Below are positions 33,947 through 48,675 of a stretch of 64,000 bases of DNA, in pieces. Numbering within the stretch: position 1 is the first letter of the stretch; the number at the start of each line of letters is the position of its first letter. The DNA comes from Acytostelium subglobosum LB1 (taxonomy: Eukaryota > Evosea > Eumycetozoa > Acytosteliales > Acytosteliaceae). The stretch is from contig NW_012236507.1 in assembly GCF_000787575.1 (NCBI RefSeq), positions 316,253 to 380,252 on the forward strand, given 5' to 3'. The notes under the pieces are model-generated. The model worked only from the letters and a program-made list of their open reading frames with translations. It was not told the origin of the DNA and searched no databases. The position numbers were made by a program, and so were the translations under genes.

Positions 33947-35543
33947 AGGCATCTGTCCAACTCATAAAGAGAGGATGGATTTTATCTGTGTGGATTGTAG
34001 AGTGTTGTGTTGTCCAGTTTGTTTGGTTCGTACGCATAAGGGCCATCAACTTGATCATATAACAAATATAAAGCAGAGTTTGGTGGGCACGGACTATCGA
34101 TCATTGTGGTGTACGCCAAGACTGGACCATCTCTGGAAGACACTGGATGATTATGCCAAATCCTATCAATCGTTGGAGAAGACTCGATCCGAGGTCACCA
34201 ATCACTTTGAACAACTGATCAAAGTGATCATCGCTCAGGAGCACATGATCAAGAAGCCCATCAACGATCAAATGGAACACATTCAATCAATAATTGATGG
34301 TATAATCAGTGAGATTAGATCAATCAATCAGATTATCAACGTACCACTCGCATCACACAGTGTCACGGTGGGCGATGGTGACATGTCCGGACTCGTGGCG
34401 TCAATCAGAACATGCACAACAATTGAGCAACTGATCAACACTGTGGTTTCTTCTGACAGATCGTTGAAAGATGTCCATGAGGAGCTCGTCCACTATGATG
34501 ACAACGAGCTGTTGGCAATGATCAAGAATCACATTGAGCTCATGTATCAGATGCCATACGAAGTCAATGATACTCTCGCCCTGAGACAGCCATGCAGTGT
34601 CAACACAGATGTCCAGAAGATGGATGAGATCAAGAAGTTGATCAAATCATGTTTTGAGGTCATTGGATGTTTTGTCGCCACGCCTGTCGTGCGTCGCGCT
34701 CCAAAGAGTGATTTTGCCCGTCATGTAATCTCATTGCGAAACAATGAGCTTTCAATGCTGGAATTGGATACATCAAAATGGACAATGATTAGAGACCCAT
34801 TTAAAGGCCACATCTTGGACTACGTAACCACATCAGTGGTCTACGCTCGAGGCAACATCTATGTGTTTGGAGGAATCGAGTATCCACAGACCTGGTGTAG
34901 CTACTCTCTGAAAGGGAGGGTGGCCAACATTTGCAACATATGGGGCCTCTTTGGCGGCCGTGCCATTTCAACATGCTACAGCGGAGACAAGCTAATCTAT
35001 CTTGTTGGTGGCTACTTCGATGGAGGATACTTGAACCGTGTGGACAGCTTTAACATAGCGACAAGCGAGTTCAAAAAGGTTGGACAACTACCTCTCCGGG
35101 TAGCCTTTGGCACTTCATTCTTCCACAACAAGACTATATATATTGTTGGTGGAGAGACTAAGGATTATGAAGCAAGGCCATGTCTTGACATCCACTCATT
35201 CAATATCCAAACTGGTGTTGGTGAGGTCTACCAAAAGGACATACTCGAAACCTACCATGACTCGAGCTGCTTTGACGGCAATGACTACATCTACATTCTC
35301 ACCGCTGTCTCATTCTTCAAGTACTCGTTGACCACAAGACAATCAATGATTCTTCTAAAGTGCCCAACATATGGAGTATATCGCCAGATGGTCTACGACG
35401 GTGCCAATGGAAACATCATCTATATAGGTGGCAAAGGTAAGAACTATCGTTATTCAATCAAGGACAACGAGTGGACTTTACTAGTTGACAATGACCAGTC
35501 CCCTGATCGTAGCAGACATGGAACATATTTGATTGTCGATTGA
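33852..35543 (+). CDS. B-box zinc-finger/kelch-like repeat protein with 28-Asn tract
   Basis: One exon; 563 aa from the ATG at 33852, chosen because it directly precedes the Asn tract and because the upstream in-frame residues are AT-rich and non-conserved. Residues 4-31 are 28 Asn, all AAT. The B-box (about 33-70) has CPTH, CVDCRVLCCPVC and HKGHQL. A coiled coil follows (about 85-165), then a kelch-like propeller (about 310-545) with NIYVFGGIEY, LIYLVGGYFDGGYLNRVDSF and TIYIVGGETKDYEARP. It is a third, more diverged and oppositely oriented member of the local family. TRIM-like layout without RING; cellular role not known. Confidence 0.85.
33861..33944 (+). repeat. (AAT)28 microsatellite encoding poly-Asn
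   Basis: Twenty-eight perfect AAT codons inside the B-box/kelch gene. No synonymous AAC interrupts the run, so it behaves as a pure DNA microsatellite and is likely length-variable. Confidence 0.95.
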
Positions 35544-35631
35544 ACAACGCTCGTTCATTCAATAAAGGTCCTTCCCTCTTTGTTCGTAACGTCCAATGGG
35601 TGGACCATGATTGAATGATGAATGAGTCCAA

Positions 35632-37405
35632 CTATTGGATATGTTGTTCTCTTTGGACAATTTGATTGTTCTGTACATCGCGATTAGGTCCCAACACAGC
35701 AGGTATTTCAAAGTTGAATATGCATAGTACTACCAAGTACTCTGTGATCGTATAGGTAACACAGAATGCTATTGAATGGAAGCCAGTTGGGAATATTGTA
35801 ACATAGTATCCCAAGAAGTATAATGTCGCCAAGAATATAAGTGGATAACATCTTATACTCTCGTTTGATCTAAGACTATGTGCGTGAGTGAGTGAGTGAG
35901 TGAGTGAGTGAGTGAGTGAGTGAATGAGAGCATGTGAGTGATTGATTGAGTGATTGTATTCATACCTCCAGGATGTGAAGTATGATGCTATTAATGATAT
36001 TGAAAGGAATACAAGGTATTCTGCGGATAAGAATATTGAGAACATATATATCATTCCAATTTGTAACTGATTGATTGGGAGTGGATGGATTAGTAATGGT
36101 ACTGGATTTCCAGGATGATATTAATAAATTACAATTATAAATACAAGTGCAACGCAACAATTGTGTAACATAAATGTTTGTAGTCCATGTGAGTTGGAAT
36201 CGAATACTGGAATGATTGATTGATTGATTGAATGGACCTGGATTAGTAATGTAAAATGATGATGATGAGGAGAGGACAATGATACATACCACTTGTTAAA
36301 CATTGTTCACATATCCGTAGACCAACTCCAAACACTGTTACATTCAAGAAGAATATGATGTTAACCTTGATTATACATTGAATTACATAAAGGATGTAAT
36401 CTTGATTGAATAGAATGAGGTTAGTAGATGTTGGAATATTATGGAAATAGAGTAAAATGGATATGCTGCATACCGGATGATAGGTGAGTCTCAGGTGATG
36501 AGAACCTGGATAGATTGATCAGGATGTTGTCATCGAGTGATCGGAGATAGCCAGAGCCATCGAAACTATTGACCAGGTTGTTGATGATTACAGTGTCGTA
36601 GCCGAGCACTTTGAGTAGCATCCGATGAAAGGGTCCGCCAAAGCATGACTGGTTCGTATATAGATCGATTCGATGTGTAGATATATTGTACATGCTCCTG
36701 ACGTCTGGCGAGAGCATTAGGAAACCCTTCTGCGTGCTGAACTCGTACTGCTGATGCGTTTCAAATGTGTGGCGCACCCTTTGGTTAGGTGAGACGCCAA
36801 CCACAGGACCATGATGCGAGGGCCTGGATGCCTCGTCAGGCTGGTGGTGAGTCTCTGTAGTCACTGCTTCTGATGCTGCGGTTGTGTGTTGTTGCTCCTC
36901 CCTTTGCTGTTGCATCTCGTCTGTTGATAGCAACTTATTGATGAGATCCTTTTGCATCAATGATGTTTGTGATGATGCGAATATCTCTGTGACCTCTTGT
37001 TGGTATTGATCGTCTTCATTGGAATCTGTCGTTATCTCTTTAATCTATATGGTTTGGTTACTATTAGTATGTATACATGTGCCTAACTTCAAAATACATA
37101 CATCCAACAATAGTATATCGAATCGATGCTTTGGAAAGTTGGCCTCGAACTCGTCTACAATGCAGTCGGCCTACATCATGTATGAATGTACTTCAAAGTT
37201 AGTTGATGAATGACATCGGTCAAGTCCAAGAATAGATGTTATGTACCTTGCCAACATATTGTCTGTGCATTGCCACCAGTGAGAATAAGAATGTTGCAAT
37301 GACTATTAGACAGAAGGTCTCAAAGGCCATCCTGAACTTGGGCGTAGTCGCATAGTTCAGGTATCTAATAAAGTGTGTATATCCGGCGAGGGCGCCCTCG
37401 TCCAT
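35632..37405 (-). CDS. membralin (TMEM259) homologue
   Basis: Seven exons, 37405-37247, 37170-37102, 37044-36474, 36400-36290, 36206-36133, 36066-35966 and 35875-35632, join in phase to 366 aa. The N-terminal transmembrane helix (FETFCLIVIATFLFSLVAM) is followed by a lumenal region with a Gln/His-rich insert, then a conserved block YEFSTQKGFLMLSPDVRS with CFGGPFHRMLLKVLGYDTVI, which matches membralin's conserved CFG..F.R.L....LGYDD region. Four or so further helices follow (YVIQCIIKVNIIFFLNVTVF, FMLHNCCVALVFII, MFSIFLSAEYLVFLSISLI, LIFLATLYFLGYYV). Animal membralin is an ER protein linked to ER-associated degradation and gamma-secretase turnover. The match is in the core; the tail is shorter than in animals. 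Intron 6 carries a TGAG repeat. Confidence 0.85.
35883..35925. repeat. (TGAG)n tract inside a membralin intron
   Basis: About ten GAGT units in the last intron of the membralin gene; on the transcribed strand they read ACTC/CTCA. Confidence 0.85.
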
Positions 37406-37649
37406 GTTTGCATTTGGTTGGCTCAAGATATAAAGAAGAAGTTATATTATTATGAATGCTCTTCAATGTAGGTCTTATTATCTGTTGTCTGAGTCGTGTG
37501 TGTTAATATGTGGTTCGTCCTAATAATGAAGATACTTGTGTCCCCGCTCACTTCACACTCCCCACCCACTCAATCCATAAAGTCAGACAATTCAAACTAT
37601 TGGAATACATAATATAATATATATTAAATAATAATAATTAATGTTAGGG
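37406..37649. other. intergenic region
   Basis: AT-rich spacer between the membralin promoter side and the 3' end of the PP2C gene. No gene is visible. Confidence 0.5.
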
Positions 37650-39409
37650 CTAAGTATCTAACTTGACAATGATGACAGTACTGTTGTCACCACTGCCACG
37701 TGCAAATGCCTCCATTGATACTCGTTTGGCAATGTCGAATGAATCCCAATCCATGCTCTTGGAAGTATAGACCTCTTCAATTGTCTTGTTGATAAAGTCT
37801 ACAAGGTCTTGATTTGAGAATACGTCCCATATTCCATCGGTTGCCAAGATGAAGTATTGATCGATATCAACTATTGATGATGAAGATAATAATGGTGTTG
37901 GTGCTGGTTGTGGTGCGGAAGAAGGAGACATGTAACCTGCTCCATTGATGGACGACGAGGAACTCCTGGCCAACTTGGAAACGTTGACTACCATCTGTGA
38001 GTTGTTCCTCCTCTTTGGACTGGTTGGTCGTTGGTAGATCATCTTGCTGGTGACGGCTGGGTGTTGTGCAACGTATTGATCTTGATCTGGTACTTCAGAA
38101 ATGGATTGAGCACTATTCTCTGATATCGATCTGGTTGCCAGTTCAAACTCATTAATGGATGAGAATCGTTGGCACTTTGGACTGAATCGTGGCGATCCGG
38201 TAAGAGGGGAGAAGCTTGATGCCTTGGAGACCGTTGCTGGCACCTGTTGCTTGACTCTCAACGGGATGACTACGAACTCTGGGTCTGGGACGACCCATTT
38301 CTTCAATGGGATATCTCCTATGCCTCTGGACATCGAGAGGATTCCTCCCACGCGCCATGTTCTTTCGTTGTAGTCCCACTCGACCTTGCCTCCGGCACTC
38401 ATGATCCTCTGCTTCTCCTTTGGATTCGATGGCTTGTGATCGAATGATAGAGGGATTGCTCTACCACTTCGGCACAGGACACCTCTTGAATCGCCAGTGT
38501 TGGCCACAACAAGAAGGGGTGGCGCAGATGGCGGTGTCGACAGGAGAGCGACCAAACACGTGGTCCCACTCTCGTTCTTTGATCGATACTTCTTGGAGAA
38601 GCGCTGATCCAGCACTGTGAATGTTTTGTAGAGTGCAGTCTGGAGCATGTCACTTCTGTTTTGTGTTTCGTTCTGTTGCTCGCTTCGAAGACTGTTTACT
38701 TTCTTCCAAAGCGGTGAGTCGGGTGCCCCAGCTGCGATACCCTTGGCTGAGCAACCCGGGGAATTCTTGCTCGAGTATCCAGTACTGTTCTCTTTGATGA
38801 ACTTGTTTATATACTGGCTGATCCTCTTTTGTACAAAGTTGGCACATGTCTATTGTTGAACATGTGGGGACAGTTAGTATTACTTGAACATTGAGCGAAA
38901 GATATTGATTAACATACATGTCCTCCATGTCCATCGAATACACCATATAATGATATGTTTGGATTGTTATCAAGACTACTCTTGATCTTGTGACGGTCCT
39001 CCATGTATCTACGAGTACCTTGGAATGTATATACACCGTGCTTGGGATCAAGTCTGCAGTTATTGTTGACAGAGAGATCCGGTACAAGTTGGTTGCTTTG
39101 ATCATTCATGAAACTACTGGAAATGAGAGTAGGAGAGTCTGGACCGTCGCTACGTCCATCGTCTAGGATGTCGTCTGGATAACCATAGTCTATAGGAGCC
39201 ATTGGAGACATATACAAGATTGGTGAAGGAGTGAATGAAATGTTTGGAGAGGAGGCTTGTTGATGGACTTGGTTCAGATGCTCTGGCTGTTGCTGTTGTT
39301 GTTGTTGATGCTGTTGCTTGCCATTGATACTGTTCAAATAACCACTGCTATTCATAGAGTATATTTGATTGGACTGTTGTGAGTGTCTGAAGTAATTGAT
39401 TATGTTCAT
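37650..39409 (-). CDS. PP2C-type (PPM) serine/threonine phosphatase
   Basis: Exons 39409-38918 and 38849-37650 give 563 aa. A Gln/Asn-rich N-terminal region (about 1-120) precedes the PPM fold. Metal-binding motifs are present: GTRRYMEDRHK (about 140), VFDGHGGH, ending exactly at the exon 1 boundary, DSRGVLCRSG, GGILSMSRGIGDIPLKKWV, FILATDGIWDVFSNQDLVDF and GSGDNSTVIIVKLDT. These supply the acidic residues that hold two Mn/Mg ions. A Ser-rich insert of about 120 residues separates PEFVVIPL from the ATDG motif, and a shorter one lies after FVQKRI. The enzyme removes phosphate from Ser/Thr residues. Its substrate is unknown; the insert and N-terminal region may set localisation. Confidence 0.93.
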
Positions 39410-42864
<3,455 letters not shown>

Positions 42865-42901
42865 CATATCATCATCAACATCATTCATCATCCGTTCCAC
42901 T

Positions 42902-44169
42902 TTATTTGCTATCTCTCAGGTCTGTTATACTCTGGATTGGCTGTGGAGCATCTAGAGGTGTCTGTGTCTTGATGAGCTGGTATGTGTATGAGTATGTTTG
43001 TGTTAGGACATGGAATCCAGGATTCCAATCAATCAATCAATCATGCCATATGATATCTTCGCGTACCTTGTTTAAATCCATCTTGGTCTGATCCTCAAAC
43101 CTGCGAATTGAAGTCATGTCCATTCCAAACCATTCATCTATCCAACAGAACACTTGGCGATGACCCATAAACAAGATGTCTCTGACAGCAGTCTACGTGT
43201 GATGGGTGATGTGTCAGTTGGATGCATCTAGGAATGCCAAGTCTGTGTATCGCTCGCTATACATACCTTGTGGATGAACTGCTCGACCCTGGTCTGGAGT
43301 CCCCAGACCTTGAACTCTGCTTTACACACTTTGTAGCTGCACATCATTGGACTGTTTGTCTTTATCCAGTCCTTGTCGAGCTTCCCTCTGCCAGTCTTCT
43401 TTGACTCAAACAATGTTGGATCCTCCTCAACCTTATACTTTGTCGGCTCGATTGGATCGAATGCAATGTCTACAACGTCGACCTCACGTACAGAAAGGTC
43501 CTCTGGTCCAAGGTTCAAACACTATAGTTCGTGTGTGTTTGTGTTAGGATCCGGAATCATTCCAGATGCAATGACAATGGAAACATTCAAATCATACATT
43601 ATCTTGTACTCCTGCATCCTGAACATATCTTGTTTCGATTGACAATGAGAACCTTTCTCCAAGGAATGGACACTAAGAATGATTGATTGATTGAATGAGT
43701 GATGTCAGTAAGATGTTTGTTCGGAGGTCATGCCCGGTCCATTCCCCTGGTCCATGTCCATGATCCAATATCCAATCCAAGTACGATGGTGATGATGACC
43801 TACAGCATATTGTGTCTTGCAGTATGGGAATGCATTCCAAGCTTTCTCCTCGACTTGAAGTGCGGTCTGTGGTACGATAACCCTCAGCCAGTTAGGCAGA
43901 CGACTGCCAATGTGAAATATCTTATGTGTATACTGTCCTTTAAACTCTCCATCTACATATGGCTGATATCACATGTTTGATTGATTGTTGGGTTGAGTAT
44001 GGATCGATCAAAGTGTGCCTGTCGTAGTTCATACCTTGTTATCGACAATCTCGACACCCTCGCCATTTGAAGTATGATTCTTGCTGACTTTGGCCACCAT
44101 GTATAGTTGTCCAATCTTATACTCCTCCAGAGTCAATGGCATAGGTATCCTATATTCTCTAATTAACAT
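42902..44169 (-). CDS. phosphatidylinositol transfer protein (class I PITP)
   Basis: Six exons, all phase 0: 44169-44035, 43962-43804, 43672-43598, 43521-43267, 43192-43067 and 42976-42902. They give 274 aa, the usual size. It starts [20 protein letters not shown], the classic PITP opening, and continues with [99 protein letters not shown] and RVEQFIHK, ending with the C-terminal helix [12 protein letters not shown]. PITPs carry phosphatidylinositol and phosphatidylcholine between membranes and support phosphoinositide signalling. Its 3' end is only 37 bases from the stop of the convergent glycerol kinase gene, so the UTRs probably overlap. Confidence 0.95.
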
Positions 44170-44528
44170 TGTTATATATGTGATTGATTGAATGATTGAT
44201 TGAGATAATAATAATACAAGATGTAGATAACAAGTCAGTATGTGAATGAATGAATGAATGAATGATTCAATGACAGACTGCAAACAGTGATTAATCACTC
44301 GCATTCTACGACGAGACACCTCATAGTGGTACACTCACACTCAATCATCTCATTAGATCAAAACGATAATCGTCAATACAACTTGGTGTGGGTTGCAATC
44401 AAATTCCCGAAAGAAGATACTTGTACTTCTGATCTTTAGTTTTTTTCATACATTCATTCTTACACGCACCATCAATCAATCATTCAAACATATACATTAT
44501 ATACAGATAATAAAGAAAGAAGAAGAAG
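44170..44528. other. divergent promoter region
   Basis: A 359-base spacer between the PITP gene (-) and the NR2C2AP homologue (+). It has TGAATGAATGA repeats on the PITP side and ATCAATCAATCATTC on the other, each reading as the ATCA/ATTC motif in the sense of its own gene. No reading frame. Confidence 0.5.
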
Positions 44529-45051
44529 ATGACAACTTCATTGTTGACAACAGGATTGTTTAAGAGTCGTGTCAGTTCAGTACTCAATAAGAACTCAAAG
44601 GAGTATGGCAAGGACAATATGTTTGATGATAAGGATGACACCTGTTGGAACTCACATCAAGGAACTCCTCAATCATGTTCCATTCAATTCCTTGACTCTT
44701 CCGACAACACCAAAGAGTCATCAGTCAACATCACCGCTCTATCAATCTGTTTCCAAGGTGGATTCGTAGGCAAGGTATGATTGATCATGAACAATCAATC
44801 AATCATACACTCACTCAGTCATACTAATGCGCTCAATGTTATGATAGGATTGTGAAGTACATGCAATGATGGGAGATAGCCAGGAGTTCACTCTGGTATC
44901 AAAGTTCTATCCAGAGGACATTAACATTGTACAGGTGTTCCCACTTGATATCAAGATGGCAAGACAAATCAAGATTGTATTCAAAGAGAGCACTGACTTC
45001 TTCGGTCGTATCACCATTTACAAGATGGATGTCATTGGTACTCGAGTGTAA
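44529..45051 (+). CDS. NR2C2AP/TRA16-like small galactose-binding-fold protein
   Basis: Exons 44529-44774 and 44848-45051 give 149 aa. The sequence runs SRVSSVLNKNSKEYGKDNMF, DDKDDTCWNSHQGTPQSC, ITALSICFQGGFVGK, then EFYPED-like KFYPEDINIVQVFPL and RQIKIVFKESTDFFGRITIY. Size and motifs match nuclear receptor 2C2-associated protein (TRA16), a discoidin-like beta-sandwich found across eukaryotes. Its name comes from binding an animal nuclear receptor that amoebae lack, so the role here is unknown. It may bind a peptide or carbohydrate through the F5/8C-like fold. The two exons join at phase 0 between GFVGK and DCEVH. Confidence 0.88.
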
Positions 45052-45399
45052 TACTACACTAAATTCATACATTCATACATTCATTCATTCATTCTTTACA
45101 TCACATGATGTATCTTGGAGTTCATTCACTTTGGCCTCATATGGAACTATCCCATATCCTTCAACTTGGCACGATAATGACACCAATCACGCTCCAATGA
45201 TGACCAACCAGCACTGTCGTGCTCACATCACATTAGTGGATACAACGCTGGAAGTATCCAAGGCAGACAATGGATTGATGGCCCTCTTCATCAGGGTCGG
45301 CCAAGCTCAATTAATCAATCAATCAAACATAAAGAGATATCTTATTAAATATATCATTGATACTGCCGCTGCTTCTTCTGCTGCTTCAGGTTTAAAAGT
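45052..45399. other. convergent 3' flanks
   Basis: A 348-base spacer between the NR2C2AP homologue and CTP synthase. It starts with ATTC repeats. A stop-free stretch reads through part of it on the plus strand, but it lacks a start, a domain and splice sites, and it is best taken as 3' UTR. Confidence 0.45.
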
Positions 45400-47254
45400 T
45401 TATTGCTTGGTTGGTGTGGATGACTTCTTGGCGAGCTGATCGATACAGGCTTGGACCAAACCGACAAATGGTGGGGATGGACGAAGTGGTCTGCTCTTGA
45501 ACTCGGGGTGGAACTGGACGCCGACGTAGTAGTCGTGCTCCTTCAGCTCAACGATCTCCATACGGACGTTGGTGGTGTCCTTACCAACAAAGTGTAGACC
45601 CTTCTTGTCGATCTCGTCAATGACCTCTGGGTTGACCTCGTAACGATGACGGTGACGCTCCTCGACGGCGTCGCCGACCTTTTGGACGCCATACAGCTTG
45701 GCAATCTTGCAGTCGACGTCGTTGAAGATGGTGTCACGCGAGCCCAGACGCATGGTGCCACCCATGTGTGTCTTGGACACCTCGGGCATGAAGACCACGA
45801 CGTTCTTGGTACCCTTGCCAAACTCCTCCGAGTTGGCGCCGGTCCAGCCGACGACGTTTCTGGCAAACTCGATGACGGCCACCTGCATTCCCAGACAGAT
45901 ACCCAGGTATGGCTTGTTGTTGATACGGGCGTAGTTGGCCGCCAGGATCATACCCTCGATACCACGGTCGCCAAAGCCACCTGGAACCAGAACTCCGTTG
46001 CAGTTCTTGATCAGCTCCCAAGCGCGGTCGTGCTTCTCCGACGAGAAGTCGGTCAGGCCGCTCTTTGCGGGCTCCAGATCAGAGGCCTCGATCCAGTCGA
46101 TGACAGTCTTGCGGTTCAACTTCATGGAAGCGTGCTCGAGCGATTTGATCACGGAAAGGTACGAGTCGGTCAGACCGGTGTACTTGCCGACCATGGCAAT
46201 GCGAACTGGACCACCCTCGTTGTTGATGCGGTCCATTGTGTCGGCGATGGCCTTCCATGAGTCGAGCCAGTATGGGATCGACTGGTTGACCAAGAGGTGT
46301 GCGCTCTGGTCCTTGTGCATGGCGGAGCCAGTCTCCTGCTGGTGGAGGTCGACCTTTGGGGTGAGCTTGAGGCGGTTGATGATGATGTTGGTGGTGTTCT
46401 GTTGGTACAGAAGCAGGGGCACACGGTACAGGTTGCTGACGTCGTGCACTCCAATAACGTTCTCTGGCGCCACGTGGCAGAACAGCGAGATCTTCTTCTG
46501 GGTGTCTTGTGTGAGTGGCTGGCTGGAGCGACACATGATCAGGTCTGGGCTGAGACCGAGTGAGCGCAGCTCACGAACGGTCTGTTGTGTTGGCTTGGTC
46601 TTTTGCTCGCCGACGACGCCAATCACTGGCACGAGCGACACGTGCATCAAACAGAAGTTCTCGGCACCGACGCGGAACTGGAACTGACGCATGGCTTCGA
46701 TGAAAGGCATCGACTCGATATCACCGACCGTACCTCCGAGCTCAATGATGCACACATCTGGTGTTCCCTCAGTTCCGTCCACAGGTACATGAGCCACACG
46801 CTCAACCCAAGATTGAATCTCCTCTGTAATATGTGGAACAACTTGAACAGTACGTCCAAGGAATAGTCCCTTGCGCTCCTACATTGATTGAATGAATGAT
46901 TGAATGAGTGAGTGTTCTCGTTCGTCCGCTCACTCGATACACGCTCAAACATACCTTCTCGATGACGAGGTTGTATATCTTGCCAGTGGTGATGTTGTTG
47001 TCGCGGTTCAAACTGGCATCGAGGAAACGCTCGTAGTTGCCGAGGTCGAGGTCGGCCTCACCACCGTCGTTCAGGACAAAGACCTCACCGTGCTCGAATG
47101 GGCTCATGGTACCAGCGTCAATGTTTAAGTATGGGTCTATCTTGATTGATGTAACACGCAGGCCCATAGCCTTCATAATCATAGCAGTGCTACTTGCGAT
47201 AATACCCTTACCAATGCCACTGAGCACACCTCCAGTTACAAGTATATATTTCAT
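45400..47254 (-). CDS. ctps: CTP synthase
   Basis: Exons 47254-46955 and 46878-45400 give 592 aa. The N-terminal synthetase domain begins [20 protein letters not shown], with [40 protein letters not shown] and [20 protein letters not shown]. The C-terminal class I glutamine amidotransferase domain (about 305-575) has the nucleophile Cys in [20 protein letters not shown] and the His-Glu pair in [12 protein letters not shown]. The enzyme turns UTP, ATP and glutamine into CTP, the last step of pyrimidine nucleotide synthesis, in the cytosol. Length and domains are standard. The exon junction falls at VIEK|ERKG, phase 0. Confidence 0.97.
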
Positions 47255-47915
47255 CTTTGTGTTGTATTATTATAAGTATATATAATGTATATATATATAT
47301 GTGTATGTATGTATGTATGTTATGTAATGTTATATAGAGTTGTTAATTATAATTATAACTACCTATTTATTTGTCGTGCCCAGAATCGGGAAAGAGGCAA
47401 TGCTCATCACATCGAGTTTTTGAAGACTCGCGCGCTCACTTCCACCCCCTACTCATTCGTTCAAACAATAAATTGAAATAAAATCAATTTCAAACCGAAC
47501 GAATGAACTTTAATTATTACTATGCTGTCTTCGGAGTTATAATTTTATCCATTTATCTATTAGTATCAGGTCTTTTATCCATTATTAGATTGATCAAGAT
47601 ATAATATTAAGATATCTCAATATTATTATGTGTGTTGATTTTATACTAGTTATATATAATATTATTAATATTACTTTGACGATAAACAAATAATATAATA
47701 TATATATAATATAAGTACTTATCTATATCTTAGTATTGATTGTTTGAATGTTTGACAACTGTGTAACGTTATTTTGATTTTATTTTTTAATACCTGGTCC
47801 AAATCACCCATCACACCCGCAACTCACTTCAGCTTGGCTCTTTCAAACAAACACACTTTTTTCATTCATCAATCATTACACTTACTTTACATATTAAGAT
47901 AGAATATAAATAATA
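47255..47915. other. divergent promoter region
   Basis: Spacer between CTP synthase (-) and the complex III subunit gene (+). It starts with TATATATATGTGTATGTATG, then AT-rich sequence with long A/T runs (47590-47720), then a T-run near 47850 ahead of the QCR8 leader. No gene is seen. Confidence 0.5.
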
Positions 47916-48137
47916 ATGGGAGGATCAGGAAAGGTATTCGGAAAGCAGATCACATACACTGTCTCGCCATTCCGCCAGAGACTGTTTGTCAACTACTTCA
48001 AGAACGCAGTGCCACACATGAAGCGTGGAATTCGCGAGAACTTCTTCTGCACCGTTCCCTACTTTGTTGCATTGGCCATCACTGTCAACTGGGCCAATCA
48101 CTCATACCATGAGGGTCAGAAGGAGGCCTGGTACTAA
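47916..48137 (+). CDS. cytochrome bc1 complex subunit 8 (QCR8/UQCRQ-like)
   Basis: One exon, 73 aa. After a short N-terminus (MGGSGKVFGKQITYTVSPF) comes FRQRLFVNYFKNAVPHMKRG, then a single transmembrane helix (NFFCTVPYFVALAITVNWA) and a short hydrophilic end. This is the size and layout of the ubiquinol-binding 9.5-kDa subunit QCR8/UQCRQ of mitochondrial complex III in the inner membrane. No cleavable presequence is seen, as usual for this subunit. The gene stands alone with its own spacers. Its sequence is brief, so the call rests on the pattern VSPF.QR.F.....N...R plus the helix. Confidence 0.88.
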   Translation: MGGSGKVFGKQITYTVSPFRQRLFVNYFKNAVPHMKRGIRENFFCTVPYFVALAITVNWANHSYHEGQKEAWY

Positions 48138-48675
48138 GTCAGCGCAGCACTTATTAATGATCAAGAAGCAATGACATCTAACTGCAGCAAGCGAACATTC
48201 ATTCATACATACATTCAGTGTTGAACATATACCAAACTTCATGCCGATATACATTTTACATTACATAACATCACATCACATCAACAACGTATCTGATTGA
48301 ACATACAAACACGAGTACATTAATGGTATGTATTTGATTGATTGATTGATTGGTAGATCGAATGATTTATTGATCGGCATTAACTAACTTATCACATCTC
48401 AATTTACAACAGAACAATCAATCAATCAACCAACCAACCAATCAATCAGTAACAGGTTTGAGCGACTTACAGCATCGTAAGCTGTAACAATCAATAAACC
48501 AACTTAACTCACAATCAAAGGTTATCTCGCGACTCGACTTGACTTTGACTCGACACAACTCACAAACTAGACCGACTCGACAGGTACGCGAATTAGGAGC
48601 TGCATGAGCAGCAACATGATTACGATTTATATATTACACGACAGACATGGACGGATTGACTGACTGTCCTCTATG
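48138..48675. other. convergent intergenic region
   Basis: A 538-base spacer between the QCR8 gene and the fucosyltransferase-like gene. It has GATT repeats (48340-48352) and AATCAATCAACCAACC repeats (48415-48450). A 7-bp inverted repeat TTACAGC/GCTGTAA occurs at 48467-48487. No reading frame of note is seen. Confidence 0.5.

Noticed and set aside
45052-45439. Plus-strand frame through the spacer (HITLVDTTLEVSKADNG)
   Set aside because: It lacks its own start and splice signals, follows directly on the NR2C2AP stop in another frame, and runs into the antisense of CTP synthase.
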